A DNA stretch of 5,662 nucleotides, taken from NCBI GenBank assembly GCA_903917955.1, contig CAIXCO010000193.1, positions 1-5,662 of the forward strand, written 5' to 3'. Shown in pieces: positions 1-4,625 of the stretch. The position numbers and the translations under genes are program-made. The first letter of the stretch is position 1; the number at the start of each line of letters is the position of its first letter. The notes beneath the pieces are model-generated. The model was not told where the DNA came from. It did not search any database and worked only from the letters and a program-made list of their open reading frames with translations. The stretch is from an uncultured Chlorobiaceae bacterium. Its GTDB lineage: Bacteria; Bacteroidota; Chlorobiia; Chlorobiales; Chlorobiaceae.

Positions 1-123
1 ATCGACTTGAAATTACTGCCTCCGCCGGAGCAGAATATCGCAATACGGGTTTTGTTGGTAGTCATGATGGTTCTTTATTTCTGCATCAAGCTTGTTCTTG
101 AGAGCTGGAAATGGCTGGCGTGA
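1..123 (+). CDS. C-terminal end of a membrane protein (5' end outside window)
   Basis: The first frame is open from base 1 to a TGA at 121-123 and gives 40 residues. It starts with a short polar/proline stretch (LLPPPEQN), then has about 20 hydrophobic residues (IRVLLVVMMVLYFCIKLVL), and ends in a short Trp/Lys tail (ESWKWLA). That is the look of a last transmembrane helix with a short end. A loop with prolines followed by a final helix recalls the C-terminus of TauE/SafE-type permeases, but this is only a resemblance and 40 residues cannot settle it. The start lies outside the window. No clear terminator follows; a 5-bp stem (TGATA/TATCA near 161-175) lacks a T-run. Confidence 0.55.
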   Translation: MDLKLLPPPEQNIAIRVLLVVMMVLYFCIKLVLESWKWLA

Positions 124-494
124 AGCGCAGGCAAAAGTTATCTCAACGGTTCAGCATAGTGATAGATTTTATCATAACCTTCCTCCATTTCCAAGTTTTT
201 CTGCTTTTCCGGGGTTTTCTTTTCTGCTTTTCTCCAGTTTTGCATCTCGTTTTATCTGTTTCTGATGGGAGTGCCCGTACTGCAAGAGTTGATCTGGAAC
301 GGGCGGACGTTGGGTGGTACTTGCAGGTATAGGGGCGTCTCGCCTATTGGACAGTTGTTGACCAGTCTCGCACTTGACATGGCGGCACCTCGTGCAAATG
401 AGGAGGGAATAGTACATCTGTTATTGATTTTCAAAAATATACAGTTCAATTTTTTGCCTTGTTTTTCAATTGTACATAATTTATATTTACGATT
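124..494. other. 371-base gap with no supported gene
   Basis: Several short overlapping open frames exist on both strands. None has a ribosome-binding site, a recognisable motif or a plausible composition. Bases about 177-260 are strongly pyrimidine-rich on the + strand. Bases 440-494 are AT-rich and hold the likely promoter of the next operon. The GC-rich piece at about 290-400 differs in composition from both flanks and could be the remnant of something lost, but I do not recognise it in any frame. Confidence 0.5.
198..232. repeat. 12-bp direct repeat in a pyrimidine-rich tract
   Basis: TTTCTGCTTTTC occurs at 198-209 and again at 221-232, a 23-base period, separated by CCGGGGTTTTC. Both copies lie in a C+T-rich run on the + strand. 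This may be simple slippage-type sequence. No function can be assigned. Confidence 0.6.
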
Positions 495-497
495 ATG
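459..497 (+). promoter_or_regulatory. Candidate brnTA promoter with an overlapping inverted repeat
   Basis: TTGTTT (459-464) and TATATT (482-487) are separated by exactly 17 bases, a reasonable sigma70-type promoter. The predicted transcription start falls at about 494-495, on the ATG of brnT. No Shine-Dalgarno sequence precedes that ATG, so the mRNA may be leaderless. An inverted repeat, CATAAT (475-480) and ATTATG (492-497) with an 11-base spacer, spans the -10 box and the start codon. BrnA-type antitoxins are known to repress their own promoters, so this is a reasonable operator candidate. Both calls are pattern-based in AT-rich sequence, where chance matches are common. Confidence 0.35.
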
Positions 498-779
498 AAT
501 ATCGAATTTCAATGAAATGATAACAAAGCCAGGATCAATTCTGAGAAACATGGCATAACTTTTCAAGAAGCAAAAACCGTGTTCTATGATGAATTTGCTG
601 ATCAATTTTTTGATCAAAAAAATTCCGATGAAGAGGATCGCTTCCTTTTGCTTGGAAGAAGTATTCACTCCAGAATTTTGATGGTTTGCCACTGCTATAG
701 AGAATCTGATGAAGTGATCAGAATCATCTCAGCTCGTAAAGCAACCAAAAGCGAAACCAAATTCTACAGGGGTAACTGA
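495..779 (+). pseudogene. brnT: BrnT-family toxin with an in-frame TGA at codon 7
   Basis: BrnT is a RelE-like ribonuclease toxin of type II toxin-antitoxin systems; it inhibits translation and is neutralised by BrnA. From ATG 495 the frame runs M-N-I-E-F-Q-stop-N-D-N-K-A, with TGA at 513-515, and then stays open to TGA 777-779. Family members normally carry Trp at this point (FEWD/FxW near the N-terminus), so the stop looks like a single TGG-to-TGA change. The rest is well conserved: EKHGITFQEA at residues 17-26, RFLLLGRS at 49-56, and RIISARKAT at 76-84. Counting the stop as one residue, the protein is 94 aa, the normal family length. The only common downstream start is GTG at 579 (residue 29), which would drop the first strand and the KHG helix, so an active toxin is unlikely without readthrough. 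The stop codon overlaps the brnA start by one base. Confidence 0.85.
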
Positions 780-997
780 TGAAAGAAGAATACGATCTCT
801 CAAAGATGCAGCGTAAAAAAAATCCGTTCGCTGCAAAATTGAAAAAACCCGTAACAATCCGTCTTGGTGAAGATGTTGTTGACTACTTCAAGTCACTTTC
901 TACAGAAGTGGGCCTTCCCTACCAGTCGTTGATAAATCTCTATCTAAGGGATTGTGTATCAACACACAGAAAGCCAAATTTCACATGGACTGAGTGA
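779..997 (+). CDS. brnA: BrnA-family antitoxin, ribbon-helix-helix type
   Basis: BrnA binds and neutralises BrnT and, through a ribbon-helix-helix DNA-binding domain, represses the operon in characterised systems. The 72-residue product has family features in order: a short toxin-binding N-terminus (MKEEYDLSKM), a basic linker (RKKNPFAAKLKK, 12-23), the DNA-contact strand PVTIRL (24-29), the first helix EDVVDYFKSLSTEVG (31-45), and the second helix with PYQSLINLYLRDC (47-59). The length is typical and there is no lesion. The ATG at 779 shares its A with the brnT TGA (TGATG), so translation is probably coupled. There is no strong Shine-Dalgarno sequence; the nearest purine run is AGGGG at 768-772. 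Loss of the upstream toxin frame after codon 6 may reduce this coupling. Function could now be only as an orphan repressor or a guard against related toxins (inference). Confidence 0.93.
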   Translation: MKEEYDLSKMQRKKNPFAAKLKKPVTIRLGEDVVDYFKSLSTEVGLPYQSLINLYLRDCVSTHRKPNFTWTE

Positions 998-1117
998 TCG
1001 TGTAACATAGCGTTCTGGCTTGGTTCCACGTCCAGTTTCGCTACGAGCAGGCGGGCTCAACCACACACAGAATACCGTAAAGAACTATTCACCATGACCA
1101 TATTTAACTTCCCCTAA

Positions 1118-1321
1118 TTTTTTCCGAAAGCTACCAAGATATGGGAAGAAATTCCTGTTGAATTCCAGGAGGAAATACTCGATAACGTCTTTTGTTCGCA
1201 TTGTCGTGACGCTGTCAGAATTGTTGATTATTCTGGCTCAGTTGTAAGCGGTGATCTGCGTCTCAAGGGAAACTGCGCAATTTGTGGGCATGATGTAGCT
1301 TCTCTTGTCGAAGGTTCCTGA
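1118..1321 (+). CDS. Small two-CxxC zinc-ribbon-like protein, start unresolved
   Basis: The frame between TAA 1115-1117 and TGA 1319-1321 codes for up to 67 residues. It contains IWEEIPVEFQEEI (8-20), then CSHC (26-29) and CAIC followed by GH (53-58), and ends VASLVEGS. Two CxxC pairs about 24 residues apart suggest one zinc site of the zinc-ribbon kind. Order and composition resemble short uncharacterised bacterial proteins that start just before the Trp. No ATG, GTG or TTG lies between the upstream stop and the Trp codon; ATA at 1139 immediately precedes Trp. An in-frame ATG at 1094 is followed by only six more codons before the TAA. Either a non-standard start is used or the gene carries an early nonsense change. 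It has no assigned function. It lies 97 bases after the brnA stop (ATG 1094 to 997) and 3 bases before the next small ORF. Confidence 0.55.
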   Translation, partial: FFPKATKIWEEIPVEFQEEILDNVFCSHCRDAVRIVDYSGSVVSGDLRLKGNCAICGHDVASLVEGS

Positions 1322-1324
1322 CGT

Positions 1325-1432
1325 ATGAATATCTTGCAGGCATTGTGGAGCATTGCACCATATCAGGACGGATCGAGTTTTGGGCTCGGGTGGGTCGGCT
1401 ATATGGTGAAACTGAAGAGAGGTGAGTTATGA
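1325..1432 (+). CDS. Possible 35-residue small ORF overlapping the next gene
   Basis: ATG 1325 opens a 36-codon frame ending TGA 1430-1432, with the product beginning MNILQALWSIAPYQDG and ending KLKRGEL. It starts 3 bases after the zinc-ribbon stop and overlaps the reductase start by ATGA, the arrangement of coupled genes. No Shine-Dalgarno sequence precedes it and the protein is not recognisable. It may be a real linker gene, the remains of a longer one, or chance. The purine-rich 3' part (GAGAGGTGA, 1417-1425) is better explained as the ribosome-binding site of the gene at 1429. Confidence 0.25.
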   Translation: MNILQALWSIAPYQDGSSFGLGWVGYMVKLKRGEL

Positions 1433-1880
1433 AATCCTATGATGTGGTGATATCAGGCGCCGGTCCTGCCGGATGTTCCTCTGCGTTGTTTCTCGCCCAA
1501 AAAGGGTACCGTGTTTTGCTGCTCGACAAGGCGACGTTTCCAAGAGAGAAGGTTTGTGGAGACAGTATCACCGCATGACAGGTGGTATCTATGTTATTCC
1601 AAGAAAAGAATTTGATGACTGCCTCTTTGCCAGTGTCAAAGAGCACTCCACGATCACCTTTCTCGAAAATACGACCGTTACCGATGTCATCATGGATGGT
1701 GAGAGAGCGAGAGGCGTAAGAAGTTCCGGAGGTGACTGGTTCGGTCGTGTTATTATTGCTGCAGATGGTGCGTATTCTTCAATAGCCTCCCGATTGCATC
1801 TGGCAAACAAGGAGAAAAAGCATCAGGGGCTTTCTTTTCGTTCATGTCACTGTGGGAGGGCATATCCCAATTTCCTGTAG
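1429..1880 (+). pseudogene. Geranylgeranyl-reductase-family flavoprotein, deleted and frameshifted
   Basis: Intact relatives are FAD-dependent oxidoreductases that reduce isoprenoid side chains (geranylgeranyl to phytyl and similar). The start ATG 1429 follows a good ribosome-binding site (GAGAGG, 1417-1422). The first 49 residues have the FAD-binding Rossmann motif GAGPAG (10-15), the end of the second strand VLLLDKA (29-35), and the family signature FPREKVCGD (37-45), then hit TGA at 1576-1578. Homology resumes at once in the +3 frame from about 1575: GGIYVIPRKEFDDCLF, then a strand with VTDVIMDGERARGV, then the second FAD motif IIAADGAYSSIASRL, ending at TAG 1878-1880. In relatives roughly 50-60 residues separate CGD from the Y-V-x-R-x-x-F-D motif. 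Here they are nearly adjacent, so an internal deletion also shifted the frame. The substrate-binding C-terminal half is absent. Clear homology stops near 1820. Confidence 0.85.
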
Positions 1881-2445
1881 CGAAACCTTTCATGGGGATG
1901 CCGCAGGATTTTCCAAGATGCAGAAGGAGTTGCCCCGTTGTCATCCAGTTGTTGCCGCCCGTCCGATGACCTATCCTGTCCGTCGTTCGAAGACGAATGT
2001 CGCAATTGTGGTTACGATAGAGGGTGAACAATGGCTTTGTGATCTTGGTTTCGGCAGTTACGGCATACGGGAGCCGCTCAACCTGAGCTGGATTGACCGG
2101 GAACTCAGCCAGGGTTTCGATACGTTCAAATTGTCAAAGAGCTCATAAGGGTGCTATCTCTTGCGGTCATTGACCGATGGTGCCTGGAAAAATCTCTACA
2201 AGTTCAATCTCAGTCCGCAGGAGTGGGTGGATTTCGAACCGGCCAACTATATGAATTCGACCCATCCTGACTCGATTTTTGTTCAGTGGCTGATGGTTGT
2301 TCTGCAGAATCCCTCGGGAAAGGAGGTGATGCTCGGCGATCGCTTTCAGTCCGTTTCGGAAGGCAAAACGAAGGGATGGACGGTCAGACGGGAAGAGATC
2401 CCGATGCTATTGCTACAAAAATTTTCTCTCCGGTACCAGTCATGA
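1852..2445 (+). pseudogene. Arylamine N-acetyltransferase (NAT) remnant, N-truncated, with in-frame TAA
   Basis: NATs transfer acetyl groups from acetyl-CoA to arylamines through a Cys-His-Asp triad; relatives in biosynthetic clusters act as amide synthases. The frame shows the central NAT region EGEQWLCDLGFGSYGIREPL (2020-2079) and, after TAA 2146-2148 in the same frame, the C-terminal part: DGAWKNLYKFNLSPQEWVDFE, then NYMNSTHPDSIF, ending RREEIPMLLLQKFSLRY before TGA 2443. The Asp of the triad is present (GAT 2041). Fifteen residues before it, where NATs have His, is Asn (AAT 1996), one base from a His codon. The N-terminal domain and the RGGxCxE motif with the catalytic Cys are not recognisable; a C-x-E at 1876-1884 could be a scar of it. 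Convincing similarity begins at about 1909, soon after the reductase homology ends. The 1852 boundary is a GTG codon, not a proven start. Not functional as a NAT. Confidence 0.82.
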
Positions 2446-2512
2446 GCATTTGTGGTGCTGGAAATTGCTGATTTTGTTCAATACATAAAATGCCAATGTG
2501 CTGAGCGATCGG

Positions 2513-2542
2513 TTCTTTTTTTGTTTGAATTATCTGTATAAT
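2513..2542 (+). promoter_or_regulatory. Candidate promoter with perfect TATAAT box
   Basis: TATAAT at 2537-2542 is preceded by TG at 2535-2536. The best -35 at a suitable distance is TTCTTT (2513-2518, 18-base spacer), which matches the consensus poorly. It would drive the CARDB gene. The -10 is strong and the -35 weak, so this is tentative. Confidence 0.3.
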
Positions 2543-2630
2543 CAGAGTATTGCATTTTCCCGATTGGAGTACAATAGCTTGAAAAGTTTTATATCTGGTC
2601 AGGAGCGTCAGTTTCATGACAGAAATGGCT

Positions 2631-2649
2631 CGCTTTTTTCGAAAAAGCG
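2631..2649. other. Perfect 8-bp hairpin without a U-tract
   Basis: CGCTTTTT (2631-2638), loop TCG, AAAAAGCG (2642-2649). No T-run follows on either strand, so it is not a classical terminator. Its position in the presumed leader allows a role in mRNA stability or regulation, but the A/T-rich stem is only moderately stable. Confidence 0.4.
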
Positions 2650-2798
2650 CGATCACTCTGATCAATATCAGCGATAACGGCGAAAGGAGTGGTAGATGAG
2701 TGTGACGGGAGCGGCAGAGTGATGAAGATGCTGAACTGCTGATCAGGTGCAATATGTTTATCCATGTATACTTCAACTCAATAATTCAGGAGAGACAG

Positions 2799-3311
2799 AT
2801 GAAAAAATCTTCAGTTGCGCGTTCGTTTTTTTCCTTGCTGCTGGGTTCTGTTTTGTTCGCCAATCCGACGCAGGCAACTCCAAAACCTGATTTGGTCATC
2901 ACTGCTTTTGGGCTCAAATCCGCGGGTGTATGCGCCCCCGGCAAAGCAGTTTTTACCTTCTCTGTTACCGTCAAGAACCAGGGCACAGCAAGCTGGTCTG
3001 GCAGTGTAAAACCGTTTATATCCGTAAAAGACTTGCATCCCGGTGAACCTGGATGGGGTACTGGTGTCGGCATTGCACCGCCGCTGATGCCGGGTAAAAT
3101 CAAGACGATTCTTGTTCCTGTTTTTTACATGTCCAACAATCCCAAGCATATGACTGCCAATGCGCCGCATCCTTTCCAGGCAGTCGTAAACAGCAATCAT
3201 ATCGTCAATGAATCTGATTTTACCAATAATGCCGGTCCCGGTCCCGCTACATGGAATGGTATCAAGGTTATCATGGTTGGTGCACCGCAAGGTTGTCCAC
3301 CGGTTAATTGA
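2799..3311 (+). CDS. Secreted protein with a single CARDB-like domain
   Basis: The 170-residue product begins with a classical signal peptide: basic MKKSSVAR, hydrophobic core SFFSLLLGSVLF (9-20), and probable signal peptidase I cleavage after TQA (24-26). The mature part starts TPKPDLVI, the typical entry strand of CARDB (cell-adhesion-related bacterial immunoglobulin-like) domains. It continues with VFTFSVTVKNQGTASWSG (51-68) and ends with NESDFTNNAG (137-146), matching the usual E-x-D-x-x-N-N edge of that fold. Cys45 and Cys166 could form a disulfide in the periplasm. No catalytic or lipoprotein motif is present. The domain is usually a structural or binding module attached to something larger; a stand-alone copy is small, and its ligand is unknown. 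The start is set by AGGAGA (2788-2793) five bases before ATG 2799; an in-frame ATG at 2754 lacks such a site and would bury the signal peptide. A hairpin follows the stop. Confidence 0.85.
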   Translation: MKKSSVARSFFSLLLGSVLFANPTQATPKPDLVITAFGLKSAGVCAPGKAVFTFSVTVKNQGTASWSGSVKPFISVKDLHPGEPGWGTGVGIAPPLMPGKIKTILVPVFYMSNNPKHMTANAPHPFQAVVNSNHIVNESDFTNNAGPGPATWNGIKVIMVGAPQGCPPVN

Positions 3312-3352
3312 GGTAAGCCTGCTGCTCAGGTGCAGCTTTGTCTGACACTATT

Positions 3353-3385
3353 ATTTCACCGGAGCGCTGTTGCGTCCGGTGAAAT
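3353..3385 (+). terminator. Strong hairpin after the CARDB gene, possible terminator
   Basis: ATTTCACCGGA (3353-3363) is perfectly complementary to TCCGGTGAAAT (3375-3385). Inside, CGC (3365-3367) pairs with GCG (3372-3374) around a TGTT loop, leaving one bulged G. This gives a 14-bp stem. It sits 41 bases after the CARDB stop and 21 bases before the next ATG. No T-run follows (CAAAAACTTAA), so termination efficiency is doubtful; it may mainly protect the mRNA 3' end or separate the two genes. Confidence 0.55.
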
Positions 3386-3406
3386 CAAAAACTTAATCTG
3401 TTGCCA

Positions 3407-4351
3407 ATGCCGAAAAGTAAAGTGAACTACAGTACTCAATCGAATTGGCGGGAAATTCAGGCCTTTCTTCCCAAAGAATTTCAGCTTGAGCGGGGTCATG
3501 AACCATCAGAAGAGTGGTGGCAATGGCGAGGGCACCAGGTCCACCTTGACTGTTTTCGCAATCCTCAGGCCAGGGTAAAGGTGATTTTGTTGCATGGAGT
3601 CGGTACCAATGGTCGGCAAATGTCTACCATTCTGGCTCACCCCCTCTTCAAGCGTGGATTTGAAACCATTGCCGTCGATATGCCCGAGTACGGAATGACC
3701 CAGGTGGCGCAAGGTGCGCTCGTGACCTATGACGATTGGGTTCAGGCAGGTAGTGACCTCATTGACACAGAGCTTGAAAAAGATGGACGTTCTATAGTAC
3801 TCTACGGTCTCAGTGCTGGCGGTATGCTTGCTTTCCATATAGCAGCGCTCAACAAAAAGGTTAAAGGTATTGTGGGCATGACTTTTCTCGACCAGAGGGA
3901 ACAACAGGTTCGTGATGAAACTGCGCTGAATTTCCTGATGAGCCGTATCGGTGTGCCCTTGACCCATCTCGCAGCCAAAACGCCACTCAGAGTTCTCAGG
4001 ATGCCGATGAGTTTGGCAAGCAAAATGTCTGCACTTGTTAACAATAAAGCGGCGCTCAAGGCATGTTTGAGAGATAAAACTTCTGCGGGAAAATGGGTCA
4101 CCATGAAGTTCCTCAGCTCGCTCACTGCCTACAAGCCGGTGGTTGAACCCGAAGGATTTGCGGTTTGCCCGATTTTATTGACCCAACCGGAAAAAGATAC
4201 CTGGACACCCCTCTCTCTCAGTGAGCTTTTTCTTAAGCGTGTAAAACGTGTACCAACAAAAGTGGTGATGCTTGAAAATGCAGGGCACTATCCACTTGAA
4301 CAACCAGGCCTGACACAGATGGGTGATGCTGTTGTTGATTTTATTGGCTGA
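3407..4351 (+). CDS. Alpha/beta hydrolase, substrate unknown
   Basis: The 314-residue protein has the full set of alpha/beta-hydrolase landmarks. The HGVG oxyanion motif (63-66) follows strand VKVILL; the strand IAVDMPEYG is at 88-96; the nucleophile elbow GLSAGG has Ser136; the acid is probably Asp264 in QPEKDTW; and the catalytic His is His294 in NAGHYPLEQPG. Residues 160-245 form a helical insert or cap between strands that would shape the substrate pocket. It has no signal peptide or membrane segment, so it is probably cytoplasmic. It resembles lysophospholipase/monoglyceride-lipase-like or general esterase-type hydrolases, but the substrate cannot be read from sequence. ATG 3407 is chosen over the in-frame TTG at 3401; neither has a clear Shine-Dalgarno sequence. 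No reading-frame damage is visible, unlike the genes at 495-2445. It is separated from the CARDB gene by the hairpin and has no evident partner. Confidence 0.88.
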   Translation: MPKSKVNYSTQSNWREIQAFLPKEFQLERGHEPSEEWWQWRGHQVHLDCFRNPQARVKVILLHGVGTNGRQMSTILAHPLFKRGFETIAVDMPEYGMTQVAQGALVTYDDWVQAGSDLIDTELEKDGRSIVLYGLSAGGMLAFHIAALNKKVKGIVGMTFLDQREQQVRDETALNFLMSRIGVPLTHLAAKTPLRVLRMPMSLASKMSALVNNKAALKACLRDKTSAGKWVTMKFLSSLTAYKPVVEPEGFAVCPILLTQPEKDTWTPLSLSELFLKRVKRVPTKVVMLENAGHYPLEQPGLTQMGDAVVDFIG

Positions 4352-4625
4352 ATTGTCATTTTGGTGATATTGATGTTGCAGAAATACAAGGCATATACAC
4401 ACTTTTTTGACGGGTAAAAAGTATGGCGTACTTACCGTAAAAAAATGATCGGGTTTGCGGGTATGGCAAAAATCAAGTGAAGCCTTGCTTGGCGATCATG
4501 GCCGTTGAGCAAGGCAGTTCGAGGGATTGGCTACGTCAGGTCGCCCTCAAACAATTGAAGAATTTTTCTTAAATTCCCGCTTCACGAAGAGCTCTTAAAC
4601 GAATCAATCAATAAATTTTCTGCAA
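4352..4625 (+). other. 274-base gap before purH, rich in stem-loops
   Basis: No ORF of note. Four successive potential stem-loops lie at 4403-4548 (see the separate entry). The last 75 bases are AT-rich and unstructured apart from AAGAA/TTCTT near 4558-4570. A weak -35-like TTGACG (4407-4412) lies in the first hairpin, with no good -10 at the right distance. No Shine-Dalgarno sequence precedes purH, and no U-tract terminator is seen for the hydrolase gene. Confidence 0.45.
4403..4548 (+). ncRNA. Candidate structured leader or small RNA upstream of purH
   Basis: Stem-loops in order: (1) 4403-4445, T6 and ACGG pairing with CCGT and A7, with an inner AGTA/TACT around TGGCG; (2) TTTGC 4454-4458 with GCAAA 4466-4470; (3) GCCTTGCT 4482-4489 with AGCAAGGC 4508-4515, perfect; (4) GAGGG 4521-4525 with CCCTC 4544-4548. 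In addition, CGATCAT (4493-4499), inside the loop of stem 3, is exactly complementary to ATGATCG (4445-4451), which would make a pseudoknot enclosing stem 2. It does not match the ZTP (pfl) riboswitch core often found before purH. No database comparison was possible and part of the pairing could be chance. Confidence 0.3.

Larger units (their letters stand above)
2446..2798 (+). other. 353-base gap before the CARDB gene, with regulatory-looking elements
   Basis: No gene is supported. The first 130 bases are AT-rich and hold the best promoter match. The second half contains a perfect hairpin at 2631-2649, a small stem CTGAT/ATCAG at 2658-2671, an 8-bp palindrome CTGATCAG at 2739-2746, and several very short ORFs. 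If transcription starts near 2549 the downstream mRNA would have an untranslated leader of about 250 bases. Confidence 0.4.

Noticed and set aside
138..245. 35-codon minus-strand ORF rich in Lys and Glu
   Set aside because: It is the reverse of the pyrimidine-rich tract, so its composition follows from base bias. No start signal or homology is recognised.
513..515. TGA read as Trp (alternative genetic code)
   Set aside because: brnT, brnA, the CxxC gene, the CARDB gene and the hydrolase all end with TGA, so TGA is a normal stop here.
172..692. Overlapping minus-strand ORFs (172-417 and 252-692)
   Set aside because: They have no ribosome-binding site, no family motif and inconsistent composition. 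The larger one overlaps brnT on the opposite strand, whose conserved protein motifs explain that open frame.
998..1117. Possible integron attC site or gene fragment after brnA (GCTCAAC near 1054 fits RYYYAAC)
   Set aside because: No matching GTTRRRY end or long imperfect palindrome lies at a suitable distance, so it is a chance match.
1753..2031. 92-residue minus-strand ORF opposite the reductase/NAT junction
   Set aside because: It is a shadow of the + strand remnants: no family motif is seen and there is no ribosome-binding site.
2616..2699. 27-codon ORF with AGGAG ten bases upstream
   Set aside because: The spacing is too long, the protein is unrecognised, and a perfect hairpin lies inside it. 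There is not enough to call it a gene.
2384..2776. 130-residue minus-strand ORF across the gap before the CARDB gene
   Set aside because: Low-complexity Ser/Leu/Ile composition, overlap with the NAT C-terminus and no start signal make it a chance frame.
2811..3290. Minus-strand and other-frame ORFs inside the CARDB gene
   Set aside because: They are shadows of a + strand gene with a clear signal peptide, ribosome-binding site and domain.
3506..4402. Minus-strand ORFs within and just past the hydrolase gene
   Set aside because: They are shadows of a + strand gene with a complete catalytic triad.
4482..4548. tRNA or ZTP (pfl) riboswitch upstream of purH
   Set aside because: The GTTCGAGG near 4517 resembles a T-loop, but the flanking bases do not pair as a T-stem and no acceptor or anticodon arms fit. 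The conserved ZTP core sequences are not present.
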